Assembly: GCA_032718865.1 (NCBI GenBank)
Contig: JALUTQ010000005.1
Coordinates: forward strand, 2,170,001 to 2,234,000
DNA length: 64,000 nucleotides
Direction of reading: 5' to 3'
From: Tilletia caries
Taxonomy: Eukaryota > Basidiomycota > Exobasidiomycetes > Tilletiales > Tilletiaceae
Positions 1 to 12,238 of this stretch are shown here, piece by piece. Made by a program: the position numbers and the translations under genes. How positions within the stretch are numbered: position 1 is the first letter of the stretch; the number at the start of each line of letters is the position of its first letter. The notes below the pieces were generated by a model, which was given only the letters and a program-made list of their open reading frames with translations, was not told the origin of the DNA and did no database searches.

Positions 1-571
1 TCTCCCGGTAGGTTTCGTACACGAGCTTGCGAGTGTTCATGCTCATCCTGCCCGTGTACCACCCGCGCGGGTACTGTCCGCTCGGACTAGCATCCTTAAT
101 GATATCCATCGTCTTCGCAATATGTTCCTTCTCCTCCGCAGGCTCCATCCCATTGTAGTCGATCCATCGGTAGGAGTGTGAGCCGACCTCGCAACCGGCG
201 TCTTCCATCGCACGCGCTGCGTCCGGGTTGAGCTCGATGGCGCGGCCGATGGACCAGGAGGTGAAGCGGAGACCGTTCCGTTTGAAGAGGTCCAAGATGC
301 GCCAGAAGCCGCATCGGGATCCATAAGCGTAGGCGCTCTCGTAACCCAGATGGCGATCGGGTCCCGGGCGCGGCTGTGCGGTTGCGCCGCCCTCGGTGAG
401 GAAGGCCTCGCTGTGGTCGTCGTTGTTGAGGAGGGTGTGTTCGCCGCCTTCTTCGACGTTGAGGACGAAGCTGAGGCAGATCTTGGCGTTGTTCGGCCAG
501 TGCGGGTGTGGGGGGGTGTTGGCGTATCCGATGAGATCGCGGGCTGCGTGCGGGTCGTTGCTGTCTGACAT
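1..571 (-). CDS. PuuE-type allantoinase / polysaccharide deacetylase-like protein (5' part only)
   Basis: The reading frame opens with an ATG whose complement is at 569-571 and stays open to the left window edge, giving 190 residues of an N-terminal part. The order of motifs is that of the PuuE family (cofactor-independent allantoinases of purine breakdown, often annotated as polysaccharide deacetylases): an opening HPHWPNNAKICLSFVLNVEE segment, then YGSRCGFWRILDLFKRNGL, a GCEVGSHSYRWIDYNGM block and GWYTGRMSMNTRKLVYE. This is family recognition by eye. Ring opening of allantoin or removal of N-acetyl groups are both possible, and the C-terminal half lies outside the window. No intron is needed in the part seen. 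It is divergent from OST1, sharing the 572-934 spacer. Confidence 0.85.
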   Translation of the reverse strand, partial: MSDSNDPHAARDLIGYANTPPHPHWPNNAKICLSFVLNVEEGGEHTLLNNDDHSEAFLTEGGATAQPRPGPDRHLGYESAYAYGSRCGFWRILDLFKRNGLRFTSWSIGRAIELNPDAARAMEDAGCEVGSHSYRWIDYNGMEPAEEKEHIAKTMDIIKDASPSGQYPRGWYTGRMSMNTRKLVYETYRE

Positions 572-934
572 GGCTGGGGGAGCAGATGCTGGGTGGAAAG
601 GGACAGAGCGGTGAGCACAGAGAGAGAGGGAGAGCGCGAGAGAGAGAGAGAGGAGAGGTCAGCGTTGTCCTATCCTTGCTGATGATGCTGTGAGCAGTGA
701 GTGGTGGTCCAAGCGGCAGTACGTTCTTCCCGAATCTGACCCGAACAAAGCCGAGCTTCCCAACACGGTGTCGCGCAAATGATCACCTCCACATCGCACT
801 GAGATGATCATAGCACCTTCCCGACCTTCCAAGTTCCAACGCACTCGCAACGCACTCGCAACGCACACGCCTTCTTGCCTCTCTGCCTTGCCTTGCCTTG
901 CCTTGGAACTACTGAAGTCGAGGTTTGAACAACA
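572..934. promoter_or_regulatory. Divergent promoter region between the PuuE-like gene and OST1
   Basis: This 363-bp spacer separates two divergently transcribed start codons. It contains a GA-rich run at about 620-657 and a CTTGC-type pyrimidine run (TTGCCTTGCC repeats) at about 887-906 just upstream of the OST1 ATG. No clear TATA box is visible. Confidence 0.4.
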
Positions 935-2848
935 ATGCTGGCAAGAAGGTCTCGCGTCACAGCCGCGCTGCTGGCAACCGGCGCCGCCGTCTGTCTCGCT
1001 CTCGCAGGCGTCGCATCAGCAGCAGCAGCGACAGCACTGCCGTCCGCGGGCGACTGGACGAACGAGAAGGTGACCCGGAACATCGACGTCGGCGGCACCA
1101 TCACCCGCTCCTCGACCCAGTACACCATCCGCAAGAACGAGTCCGCGGTCGCAGCTGCGCCAGGCGACACCGTCCCTTACTACATCTCCCTCTCGCCCGA
1201 GGAGGACGTCCAGCTCGCATGGACCAAGACCGCATTCACGCTCGAGGGCCAGCAGGGGGACCCCATCATCCTCGAGCTCGAACGCGCCTCTCGCCCGAAC
1301 AGCACACACCACGTCTATGCGGCCCAGGTGCCCAAGTCGGCGATTGTGTCCGAGAGGAGGGCGGTGATCACCTTCGACGCTACGTTCTCGCACATGTCTA
1401 CGCCGAAGCCGAAGACGATCGGGCAGACGGAGCCGCTGCTCCTGCTCTGGCAGGGCGAGGTCGGTCTGCGGTCGCCCTATGCGACGCTGGAGGGTCAAGT
1501 CCGCGTGCGTTCCCAGCATCCGCGCATCCTCTCGTACTCGCCCAACCAGGCTGACGCGGCCACGAAGAGCGGGTCGACGTTGACTTTCGGGCCGTACAGC
1601 AACGTGGCGCCGCTCGCGTTGGACGGGAAGGCGGATGCGAGTACGCTGGTGGCTGGTCAGGTGCATTACCAGCACGACGTCCCTGTCATCTCGGCTGTGG
1701 AGTTCAACAGACATGTCGAGGTTTCTCACTGGGGCAACAACCTTGCAACGGAGGATCGGATCTGGCTGCGTAATGACGGCGCCGCGTGAGTTTCCAACCA
1801 CCAGCGGTTCTCTGCTTCATTTGGCGCCTGTATACTGAAAGAGATGAACTTTCCTTCTGGCTAAAAACAGGCTGAAGGGCTTCTTCTCTCGTGTCGAGCA
1901 CCAGAAGGCGAACTACCAGGCCAAGATCACCTCGCACATCCTCCAGATCCTCACCATGCATCTTCCCCCGGGTGCGAAGGATGTCTACTAGTGAGCAGCC
2001 GTACCGCAGAACTGTACTCTGTTAGTGGCGATGACTGACGCTTCTCTCTCGATGGAACCAGCATCGACAAGGTCGGCAACGTCTCCACCTCGCACTTCAA
2101 CGGCGCACCGGACGCACCCCAGCTCGTCTCCGCCCCAAACATGGCCCTGATGCAAGGCAAGACGTCCCGTCTGGCGCTGCAGCCAAGGTACCCGCTCCTC
2201 GGAGGCTGGAACTACAGCTTCTCCGTCGGCTTCAACATGAACCTCGGCGAGGGTGGCTGGGGTCGGCATGTGCCTGATGCAGGCTTGAGTAAAGTGGCGG
2301 GGGACTTGGAGGGTGCGGGGAAGGGGAAGGATCGGTATGTGGTTGGTGTGATGTTCATGACGCCGATGTCGGATGTGGCGATGGACCGGGTGCAGACGAA
2401 GATTGTCTTGCCTGAGGGTGCGGTGTGAGTTTACCTTCGATCGCGTATCAGGTTGAAGTGGCAAAGACTGACATACTCCTTTTTTTTTTTTTTTTGATGG
2501 AACACAGTGTGACGCAAGTCGACACTCCGTTCGCGATGGACTCGGTTAGGCATGAGAGGTTCACTTCGTACCTGGACACCATCGGCCGGCCAGCCGTTGT
2601 GCTCGAGAAGACTCGGGTGAGCGAACAACACAGCCAGCTCGTCTACGTGAGTTTTTCTGCTCTCCTGCCATCTCTCCTACCTTCTGGCATGGATGAACTT
2701 ACGCTCTCTCCTCGCTCCATTGCAGATCCACTACACGCTGAGTACCTCGGCGCACTACCGGAAGCCGGTTGCGATTGCTGCTATTGTGTTTGCTCTGTTT
2801 GGAGTGATCTCCACACTGCGACGCTTCGACGGCAAGATCTCGAAGTGA
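935..2848 (+). CDS. OST1: Ribophorin I / oligosaccharyltransferase subunit OST1
   Basis: Model: exons 935-1785, 1871-1990, 2062-2424, 2508-2646 and 2726-2848 (531 aa). All four introns are GT-AG and keep the frame. Residues 1-30 form a hydrophobic signal peptide ending in an Ala-rich run. The lumenal region carries ribophorin I landmarks: HPRILSYSP, TFGPYSNV, and EVSHWGNNLATEDRIWLRND across the first intron, followed by a GWNYSFSVGFNMNL segment. Near the C-terminus is one membrane span (VAIAAIVFALFGVIS) with a short basic cytosolic tail. In the ER membrane this subunit is part of the oligosaccharyltransferase complex that transfers the dolichol-linked glycan to Asn. The length fits the family. 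The last intron lies just before the transmembrane exon. Confidence 0.95.
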
Positions 2849-3308
2849 GAGGGCCCCGTGGAGCAGCACATCTTGGGCGGAAGCGGGGGGCCGGGGGGGG
2901 GGAAGAAGCATCTGCCTGGCCGTCGCACAGCGCACTGTCGTCCTCTGAATTCAAAAATCATGTTACATATCGTCCCTGCTGTAGTTGTGGGTGTGCGTGG
3001 CGAGGGAGGGAGACCGATCGATCGATCGTGTGGATGTCGGAGTTTGAGATTGAGCGTCCACGTCGCAGGCGGGTTGCGAAAGTCCGAAGTCCGCACTGAA
3101 CATTCTGCGCACGAAGCACATTCACTCGCTCCTCGCATTCCGACGTCCGCGCACTCAGCCAGCTCTCGACAGCGACGACACCCACGACGACGACGACGAC
3201 GACGACGAGCTCAAGCTGCCACACACTCGCACTCGCACTCACACCCACACCCACACCCACACCCACACCCACACCCACACCCAGCACGACTGGGCTCAAG
3301 ACCGCACC
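2849..3308. promoter_or_regulatory. OST1 3' region and SEC31 upstream region with CACACC microsatellite
   Basis: This 460-bp interval has no coding potential consistent with its neighbours. A CACTCG then CACACC hexamer run occupies about 3224-3288, directly upstream of the SEC31 start, with a (GAC)n-type run at about 3183-3208. A GATC-rich patch (gatcgatcgatcg) lies near 3015-3028. Confidence 0.4.
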
Positions 3309-6300
3309 ATGAAGGCGGCCATCCCACGCACCGCCACCTTTGCGTGGTCGCCCTACGAACTCACATCCGAAGTACACCCGTACCTCGCAACAGGAACCGT
3401 CGCAGGCGCTCTCGACGAGTCCTTCTCCAACGAATCCACCCTCGAGCTCTGGCAGCCCCACGCCGACCAGCAACCCAGCTCCAAGAACAACGCACTCGCT
3501 CCCTTAGCCTCCCTCTCCTCCTCCGCACGCTTCAACCGGCTCGCATGGGGTAACGTCTCCTCCAGCCGTCCGAAGGGCGTGCTCGCTGCCGGCTTGGAGA
3601 ACGGCGAGCTTGCTCTTTGGGATCCCGTCAAGATTCTTGACGGCGGCGTTGCGCAGGGCACGGGGGAGGAGGCATCCATCATGCGGAACACGACACATAC
3701 CGGTCCTGTTCGTGGATTGGAGTATAATCGGATTCAGAACAATCTTATCGCGTCGGGTGCTTCGAACGGAGAGGTAAGTTTGCTCTTCCCTTTTTCTCAA
3801 AGTCGTTTGTTCTATGTGTATATGGACCGTCTGACCGCTTCATTATTACATACCTTCTCCTGAATGTGTCTAGATCTTCATCTGGGATCTGAACTCCCCT
3901 GGCCGTCCCTACTCGCCATCCGCACAGCGATCACCCAAGGTAGACGACGTCACAGCGCTCGCATGGAACAACCAAGTACCCCACATCCTCGCAACCTCCT
4001 CAAATACCGGATTCATCGTCGTCTGGGATCTCAAGAAGCGATCCGAATTCGTCTCCTTCAGTTACTCCGGCGGAGCTGCCAACGCCGCTCCCGGCGGTCC
4101 CACCATGGGAGGCGGAGGCCCTGGTGGTTCCAATGGATCCAGCGCTGCTTTCGCTTCCGGCGGTCGACGCGGCATGAGCGCCATCTGCTGGCATCCCGAT
4201 AACGCTACCCGTCTGGTCACCGCCTCCGAGGACGACTCCTCCCCTATCGTCATGGTCTGGGATCTCCGCAACGCCCGTGCGCCGGAGAAGATCATGACCG
4301 GACACGACCGAGGCATCCTCTCCCTCTCCTGGTGTCGGCAGGACTCCGACCTGCTCGCCAGTACGGGCAAGGACAACCGCACCATCCTCTGGAACCCGAA
4401 CACGGGCGAGCGCGTCGGCGAAGTCGGCCACAGCGAGAACTGGAACTTCGACGTCCAGTGGTGCCCACGCAACCCGTCCATGCTCGCAACCGCCAGCTTT
4501 GACGGCAAGATCAAGATTCACGGACTGCAGAATACGGGGCCGGAGGACGACGTCGCGGCGGCTCCGGCCATCGCAACCCAACTGGCCGACGGCGCGGATC
4601 TGTTCAATCTGCCTGCGGGTTCGCTCGACACGGGCGCAGCGGGTGATGCCACTTTCACTCCACATGCGCTGTCCCTCACCCAGCCGCCCAAGTGGCTCAA
4701 GAGGCCGGTCACCGCTTCCTTCGGCTTTGGCGGACAGCTCGTGAGCACCTCGAGGATCCAGCCTGCCCCGGCTGCACCTCAGGGTGGAGCAGCGCCGGCC
4801 AGCTCCCAGGCCATGGCGGCAGCGTCCTCCACGTCTTCGTCTTCTGCCACCGTCAAGATCCGGAACGTGGTCACCGAGCCTGCGTTCGTCGAGCGTGCGA
4901 ACCGGCTCCAGGACGCGCTCGCCTCCGGGTCCCTGGCCGACTTCTGCGAGGAGCGCGCTCAGGATCTGGCACGGGGTGGTGGAAGCTCCGCCTCCTCCTC
5001 GTCGGACGAGGCTGCGAGCTGGAAGGCGCTCACGACGCTCTTCTCCGAGAAGGAGGCTGGTCGAGTTGATTTGCTTGCTTTGCTTGGCTTTTCGAAGGAC
5101 GATATTCAGAAGAAGGTCGAGGGTGCTATTGCGGCGTTTAAGAAGGATACGGGGTTGGCCACGCCTACGCCGTTGACGCAGAAGGAGTCCGGTGGGACGG
5201 CTGAGGAGGCCGTCCAGGCTGCCGCGGCTGCTGCTGCTGCTGATGTCGATGCGGTTGCTCCGGCCGACACGGACACGTCAGCCACGCCTTCGATCACGGA
5301 GGAGTCGGCGGAGTCGACGGAACCTACCGAGACGGACACCCAGCCTGATCTGTTCGGTTCGGAAGAAGCCTCGAATGCGAACGGTAGCATCTCGCTCACG
5401 ACGTCCACCAGTGCCGCGGATGACTTCTTCGCTTCCGGTCCGCCGGCCTCTCTGAGTGCGATCCCGGACCGACTCACGAAGGGCGGGGCCAGCATCGCAG
5501 GTTCGGACGCTGGGTTCCCCTCGGCTGCTGCCACCATTGGCTCTGCGGGCCCCGGCTCCGTCGTCTCGGAGAGCGGCTTCAAGGCGACGACGTTCAAGAT
5601 TTACCCGTCCGAAGAGGCCGAGGTGGACAAGTTGCTGACGCGGGCGCTCGTGCTTGGTGATTTCGAGAGTGCCGTCTCGCTCTGTGTGTCCACGGAGCGA
5701 TTCGCCGATGCGCTGCTTTTGGCCGTGCAGGCCCAGGCCCGCGGTCAGTCTTCGGACCTGCTCGAACGGACGCAGGCGGCGTACTTTGAGAAACGCACGG
5801 CGGAGCTTCCGTACCTCCGACTGTTCCAGAGCATCGTCTCGAATGACCTTGCTGACATTGTGCAGAATGCCGACTTGGGTGATTGGCAGGAGATTTTTGT
5901 CGTCCTGTGCACGTTTGCCAAGGCGGAGGAGTTTTCGGGTTTGGCTGAGCAGCTTGGTCAGCGGCTCGAGTTCCACTATGCGAGCAGCAGCAGCAGCAAC
6001 AGCTCGAGCAACGGTGGTTCGGCTTCTGTCAAGGCGGCGCGGAAGAATGCGGTGCTTTGTTACTTGGCGGCGGGCAAGTTGGAGAAAGTGGCTACACTGT
6101 GGATCGACGAGATGAAGGAGCAGGAAGCGGCCTTGCGTTCGTCGGCCACGTCTTCGGATGAGGAGGGGGATGTGAACTACCTCACCGCCCACGCGGAAGC
6201 TCTCGAGACCTTCGTCGAGAAGATCACCGTCTTCCAGCATGCGGTCGGATATGTCGACGTCGACCTGCAGACGCCCACGCAGAACAGTGTCGTCGCCGAG

Positions 6301-8276
6301 TCCGGCACGCGGACCTACAAGCTTGCGCAGCTGTACGACCGGATTCTCGAGTATGTGAACCTGTTGGCGGGCCAGGGCTTGATCGGCGCTGCGCTCAGCT
6401 TTGTGGAACAGACTCCGAGCGACTACCGTCCGTCGGCTGCGGGTGTGGAGGTGGAGACTGCGGGCGGGGCGAAGGAGCGGCTTTTGGAGGCTGCTAAAGC
6501 TGCGGGGGCGAATGTGTCGGCGGTTCGGTCGGCCGCTGCTCCTGCCAATGCCGCTTCTGCGCCCGTGGTTGCGTCGTCGTCGAGTTCTTCGAACCCGTAC
6601 GGCGCTTCGTACGCATCTACGTCGGCTTATGGTGCTCCGGCGCCATCGGGTACCTCTGGCTTGTATGGTGCCTCGAACGCGACGTATGGCGCTCCGGCTG
6701 CTCATCAGCAGACGCAGCAGCAGGCTCCAGCGTCCGCGTTCACGCCTGCGTACCCGAGCGAGCCGTACAATCCGTACGGTGCGACGCCGTATGGCGCCAC
6801 GGGCGGTTCGGCGTATGGTGCACCGCCATACGGTGCTGCTCAGTCTTCAGCCGATCAGACTCCCCCGCCGCCACCAGCGCCGCCGGTCAAGCGCGACACG
6901 GGCGGATGGAACGACGTCCCCACGGGCATGACGCCCCGCCGCACCGGCAGTGCCATGGGTGGGGGAGGAGCGGCCGCTCCCGGAGCCGCAGCTAAAGTGG
7001 CTCCGATCATGTCTCCGTTCCCGAACGCGCCTGCTATGCCGAGCTACGGTGGCGGGCCGAATGGTGCGTTGCCGCCGCCTCCGCGTGGGGCGACGCCTGG
7101 TGCGCGCGGGGGTTATGCCGGACCGCCGCCGCCGGGACAGGGTGGTGGAGGTGGTGCGGGTGCGTATGGCCCGCCGCCGGGTGGTCGGGGTCCGCCTCCG
7201 CCGTCGGGGATGGGAATGGGACAGGGTCAGATGCAGCAGGGAGGTCAGCCTTTGCCGCCGCCGCCGATGGGGGGTGCACGTGGGCAGCAGCCTCTTCCTC
7301 CGCCTCCGGGGCCTGGACAGGGAGGTCCAGCACCGGGTGGGATGATGCGTGGTCCGCCTGGTGCTGGACCGGGGCAGGGCTATGGTGGTCCTCCCCCGCC
7401 AGGTCCGGGACGTATGGTATCGGGAGCGTACGGTGCTCCGCCGGGCGGTGTCCGACCTGGTTCGGTCGGTCCCGGTCAGCAGGGACAGGGAGGGTACGGT
7501 GCGCCGCCTGGGGGCGTTCGGCCTGGTTCGGTCGGACCTGGACAGCAACAGGGCGGCCCACCACGCGGACCTCAACAGGCTGCTGCGCCGAACCCGTACG
7601 GTCCTCCTCCGGGCCAACAACAGCAGCAACAGCAGGGTCCGCCGCAGGGTCAGTTCGGTCAGCCTGGTGGGATTCCGCGACCGCCGTCGACGCCGCTGGG
7701 AGGGATGGGCCCGCCGGGTCGTGGACCTCCTGGGGTGCTGTCTCCGCCTGGGATGCCGGCGCGGGGTACGACGCCTGGTCCGCCCGGTGGGGCGGGTGCG
7801 GGTGCGCCGGCGCGGAGTCAGACGCCTGCGAAGCCTTCGAGCAAGTATCGTGAGTATGATGAAATGAGATTTCAATCTGACGTTGTCTCTTCCTTTGCGA
7901 AGTCCTGTTGCTAACGCTCTATCGTCACTTTCCACCCGCAGCCCCGGGAGATCGCTCGCACATCCCCGACTCTCAAAAGCTGATCTTCGAGATCCTCTCA
8001 CGCGAGTTCAGCCGGGTCCGCCAAACGACCCCTCCAGCCCAGAAGCGGATGGTAGACGAGACGGAGCGCAAGCTGAACCTGCTCTTCGACGGCCTGAACT
8101 GCGGCACGATTGATCCCAAGGCGATTGGGTTGCTAATCCAGCTTGCGCAGGCTGTGGGGGCGCGGAACCAGCAGGGTGCGCTGGGGTTGCATTTGGAGCT
8201 TGCTACTAGTAGCTCGGGGGAGTTGAGTACTGCGTTGACGGGGATCAAGTTCTTGATTTCGCGGTTGAATGCGTGA
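3309..8276 (+). CDS. SEC31: COPII outer-coat protein SEC31
   Basis: Model: exons 3309-3773, 3874-7849 and 7942-8276 (1591 aa). Both introns are GT-AG (GTAAGT and GTGAGT donors). The N-terminal part of about 400 residues is a WD40 propeller opening with TATFAWSPY, with repeats ending in IFIWDLNSP, VVWDLKKR, MVWDLRN and ILWNPNTG. A helical ancestral coatomer element follows (around EAEVDKLLTRALVLGDFESA). Then comes a long Pro/Gly/Gln-rich region from about residue 1100, and a C-terminal Sec31/SRA1-type helical domain (LIFEILSREFSRVRQ). With SEC13 it forms the cage of ER-to-Golgi vesicles. It is somewhat longer than yeast Sec31 because of the low-complexity linker. The last intron separates the disordered linker from the C-terminal domain. 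Confidence 0.95.
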
Positions 8277-9307
8277 TTCTTTCCCTGGCCAAAGCTCCCC
8301 ACCGAACGCCTCTCCCCAACCATCGACTTCCAGCCCTCTCCCCTCCCCCCTCCAAAAGTTTTCGCCCAAGGATACATATCGCCATCGCCTCCTTTCGCCT
8401 CCCTCTTTCCACCAAATGTTCTACATACCGTCCGGGCCTCCTCCTCGCTCTCCTTCCAGTCCTCGCCTTCTTCTTCTTCTCAACCCCCCCGCCCCAGTTT
8501 CTCATTTCCCATTCTTCCTTTCCCCTTATCACACCCACAATTTGAATCCCTGGTTTCTGCGTCCCACTTGCCTTCGTTTGAAATCCAAAAAGAAGATGAG
8601 GATCAGAACTGCCGTGTGCGCGAGATGCAGGCTGGGTGCTGAGTTAATGGCTGCCTCGGCGGTCGTGAGCATGTCGAGTCGGTGAGCTGGCTGCTGGCCT
8701 GGCCGCCCCGGCGGTCTGTCCACCGCGTCCACCGTCCAGCTCCTTCGCTCTCGACAACGATCACTGTGGCAACCGAACTGACACCTGCCCAAGCCCCAAG
8801 CCCCTCCCCCCAACCACGCTCCAAAAGCGGTAAGCCGGATGTTGGCTGCTGCGGCCTGCGGGGCTGACAGATCACAGAGGCGCAATATTTAAGGCACTAC
8901 TACCATACAACAACTGGCTGCGAACCTCGGGCCCGGCTCGATCCTCGCTTGTGGAACGGCAGGCGGCGAAGCGGAGAGCCCGGTGAGCGGGTGAAGCGTG
9001 AAGCGTGAAGCGTGAAGCGTGAAGTGGTGAACAAGAACGGCAATCCAGAATTGGCGCCTGGCGGAACTTCGTACATAGCTCTCGGGCCTCCCTCTCTCGG
9101 ACTCTCCGCTGTTCGCTGATCTCTCCGCGAAGTATCCGCTCGATCTGCTGGTGTCTATGTATCTGGTCTGGCTGAACTCTCTCACAGCATCCGTTTAATT
9201 ATAGGTTGGCTCCCTGCTGCTCCCACCACCCTCTCCCACTCCCTGCTCCCCGAGGAATCCCCCTTCTACACTACCCACCCCATCCTAATCTCCCCCCAAC
9301 AGCAACC
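8277..9307. other. Intergenic: SEC31 3' region and upstream region of the first monooxygenase
   Basis: No supportable gene in 1.03 kb. Pyrimidine-rich sequence follows the SEC31 stop. AT-rich patches that could serve as core promoter lie near 8882-8892 (aatatttaa) and 9194-9204 (tttaattatagg). A perfect GAAGCGT tandem repeat is listed separately. Confidence 0.5.
8992..9025. repeat. GTGAAGC heptamer tandem repeat
   Basis: The 7-bp unit gtgaagc is repeated four times head-to-tail and then decays into gtgaagtgg. It sits about 290 bp upstream of the first monooxygenase start. Whether it is regulatory is unknown. Confidence 0.8.
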
Positions 9308-11357
9308 ATGCCAGCCCTCAAGGCCGAGCCCAAGTACGTGCACACCATCATCATCGGCTGCGGCGTCTCCGGCATCGCCACCGCCGCCCTCCTCAAGCGC
9401 AAGCTCGGCCTCGAAGACGTCCACATCTTCGAGCGCTACAGCGGTGCCGGCGGCGTCTGGTTCATCAACCGCTACCCGGGCGCGTCCTGCGACGTCCCCG
9501 TCTCGCTGTACTCGTACTCCTTCGCCCAGCGGCGTAATTGGGCGAAGGCGTGGCCGGGAAGGGACGTGATTCAGAAGTACTACGAGAGCGTGTGGCGCGA
9601 GTACGGTTTGCCTGCCAAGACTTCGTTCAAGACGGAGGTCGTCGCTGCCAAGTTTGACGCCAGTACGAATCTGTGGCACGTCTGGACGAGGCCTGCCAGC
9701 CAGCCTGCGCACGACGTCCGTAAAGATTCGAGCCCCGAAGCGGTCGACTTTCACGATTTGGACAGCAGCTATGAGCACTGGGTCTGCAAGGCGCTCGTAA
9801 ATGCGGTGGGTGGGCTGAGTGAGCCGAACAAGTGCGAGGTGCCCGGGGCGGAGAATTTCAAGGGGCCCATCTTCCACTCGGCCCGGTGGGATACCAGCGT
9901 GGACATGGCCGACAAGCGCGTCGTTCTCCTGGGCAACGGCTGCTCCGGTGCGCAAATCGTCGAATCTCTCACCCCGAACGTGAAGCATCTGACCCAGCTC
10001 GGCCGGTCGAAGCACTGGTACCTACCCGTGCACGTCGACCTGGACGCGGCCCCGCTCCGCTTCTTGCGCTGGCTGGTCCCCGGCCTGATCCGGACGATCA
10101 TCTTCTTCGTACTGGAATCCCACTTCCGCGCCTTCCGGAAGGTGAAGGGGAAGACAGCGCGCAATCGGACGGCGCTTGATAGTGCGGCGCATATTCGGAA
10201 GACGGCGCCGGAGAAGTATCATGAGATCCTCATTCCGGATCAGAAGACGCTTGAGGTGGGATGCAAGCGACGCATCATTGACCAGGGTGAGTATCCTTCA
10301 GGCCTCGCCTTGGAACCCTGAAGTCGCTTGACCTGTCTGACGTGTCTTCCATATCCTTTTTTCACAGGCTACCTCAAAGCGCTGAACCAGCCCAACATGG
10401 AGCTGCGCGCCTCCGGAGCGAAGGAGATCCGCGAACACTCGGTCATCCTGGACAACGGCGACGAGATCCCCGCCGACGTCGTCGTCCTCGCCACCGGCTT
10501 CTCCATCCGGGAGAGCGGCGGCGTGATGAAGATCATCGGCCGCGACGGACGCCGGGACATCAACACCTACCTCGCGGAGGAGTACAAGGAGCCATCGACG
10601 TACCGGGGCACGATGATCACGGGCTTCCCGAACATGTTCATGGTGATGACCGGCTTCAACGTGGGCACGGGACATTCGTCGATTGTGTATACGGCGGAGT
10701 GTCAGATTGATTGGATGTTGAGGACCAGTCGGGATTTGTTCAATGAGCGCTCGAGGCCTTCGTCGGCGGAGTTGGTGTTTGGGGGCGAGGCGGAGCGGGC
10801 GGGGACGAATGCTGTGGGCGGTGGGGGGCGAAAGCGGTTCCCCACGGTTGAGCCGAAGCGCGAAGCTCAGGTCAAGGTGCGTCCCACTGCTTTCGATTTT
10901 TTGTTGAAGAAGTTATGTGCTCATTGGATTCTCATTACGCGTTCTACAGGAGATGCTCTGGTTCCAGGAGAAGATGCAGGACCTTGTATTCTCGGGAGCC
11001 TGTGGGGCGTGGTACGTCGACGCTTCCTCAGGCGCGGTCGCCGCCATGTGTACGTATCATCGCTTCCCCCCTTTCTCATCCGCCCACCGCCCTCATGCTG
11101 ACCGTGTACGATACCTGTCACCCACACACACAGACCCAGGCAGTCAAGTCGACTTCTGGCGCCGGGCCCGCTTCCCCCTGCACGACGACCTCATCTACCG
11201 CGACTTCCCCGAGGACAGCAGCAGTGTGCACAAGCCGTCGCGGACGTGGAGCGAGTGGATCGGTGCTACGCTCAAGTTGGGCGAGGTTGGTGAGCCGAAG
11301 ACGCAAGTGGGGAGGAAGATGGTTGGGGGGAAGATCGTTCGGCCTGGGCCGGAGTAG
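9308..11357 (+). CDS. Type I Baeyer-Villiger / flavin-containing monooxygenase (first of pair)
   Basis: Model: exons 9308-10286, 10368-10876, 10950-11049 and 11134-11357 (603 aa). The ATG at 9308 is preferred because it is the first in-frame ATG and leaves a normal short lead (MPALKAEPKYVHT) before the FAD-binding GCGVSG (residues 17-22). The GVWFINRYPGASCD block, the fingerprint FxGxxxHxxxW (here FKGPIFHSARW) and a second Rossmann motif GNGCSG near residue 208 identify an NADPH- and FAD-dependent class B monooxygenase of the Baeyer-Villiger type. ATGF follows (LATGFSIRE). The substrate cannot be told; ketones or fatty/aromatic compounds are typical. It is followed on the same strand by a second family member. 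Confidence 0.9.
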
Positions 11358-12238
11358 GGGGTTAGAGGAGAGGAGAATGCATGGATTTGTCGATCTGGTT
11401 ACTTATTTCACTTAGCTTGGAGCTGCTTTGTCCCGGTTTGTTTCTCGTTGTCTCTCTCCCTTGGAAATCCCACATCTCACATTCGTTGCTATACCACTGC
11501 GTTCGGACCTCTCGTCTCGGCATGGATCGTCCTCACCCTGGAACACGACGCGAGGCTGACCTTGGTGTGAGAGCGACGCTGTTGCCTGTTGATGAGGTTC
11601 AGGGCATGGAAACTGGAAACTGGAAACTGGAAACGGAACAAATCTGTGTAAGAAAGAGGTCCATGCAGCGAGGCTCGGGAACGGATCGCTCGGGTGAGAA
11701 GAATGGCCGAAGCAGCCGGCTGCAGAAGTGCAGATCAACATAAGAAAAGTAGAAAACCACGAGCCTAACTCGGCTGGCCGCGTGAGGGGATCTGCCAAAA
11801 GGGAAGCGGCTGGGTGCTGAGCAGGGTTCGCGTTTGCGGGGTTCGGGCGGGCGGGCGGGCGGGAAGGGATCTCGTACATAGGGAGCTGTTGTTTCCCCGA
11901 TCTGACAGCGGGTGTCAGAACTGGGAACTGGTTTGGGTTCGGGGGCCGCCTGCGCTTGGGGCTTTGGGCTTGGGGATGAGTGAAGCGTGCGTTGCGGTGC
12001 GGTGCGGTGCCCGAGGCTGACATCTGACAGCGTTCTTCTTTCTTCCCCCGCGCTCTCTTATAATCCACTCCGCATCCAGATTGCTCTCTCTCTCATTCTG
12101 TCTGTCCTGACTTTCTCTCTCCCCCTCCTCCATCGGTGGCATCCCTCTATCTCCCTCCCTCCCTCCCTCCCTCCCTCCCTTGATCAGCACTCACTACTCA
12201 CTTCACTACCAACGAAACACAACAGCAACAACATCACC
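11358..12238. other. Intergenic between the two monooxygenases
   Basis: 881 bp without a supportable gene. It contains a GGAAACT heptamer tandem (about 11609-11636), a GGGC run (about 11846-11863), a GCGGT pentamer run (about 11993-12010) and a CTCC run (about 12149-12180) close to the downstream start. A TTATAAT core lies at 12058-12064. Confidence 0.5.
12058..12064 (+). promoter_or_regulatory. TATA-like element upstream of the second monooxygenase
   Basis: TTATAAT about 175 bp upstream of the ATG at 12239, followed by a long pyrimidine-rich stretch that runs to the start. This arrangement is common for fungal promoters, but the site is called by sequence alone. Confidence 0.3.

Noticed and set aside
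5278..6705. 475-codon minus-strand frame opposite SEC31
   Set aside because: Antisense shadow of a GC-rich coding region; Arg-rich and without any domain pattern.
6847..8001. 384-codon minus-strand frame opposite the SEC31 proline-rich region
   Set aside because: Arg-rich translation that is the antisense of a Pro/Gly-rich coding stretch; no start context or domain.
9206..9307. Longer N-terminus for the first monooxygenase
   Set aside because: The extension would start at TTG, lies in pyrimidine-rich leader sequence, and the ATG at 9308 has normal spacing to the FAD motif.
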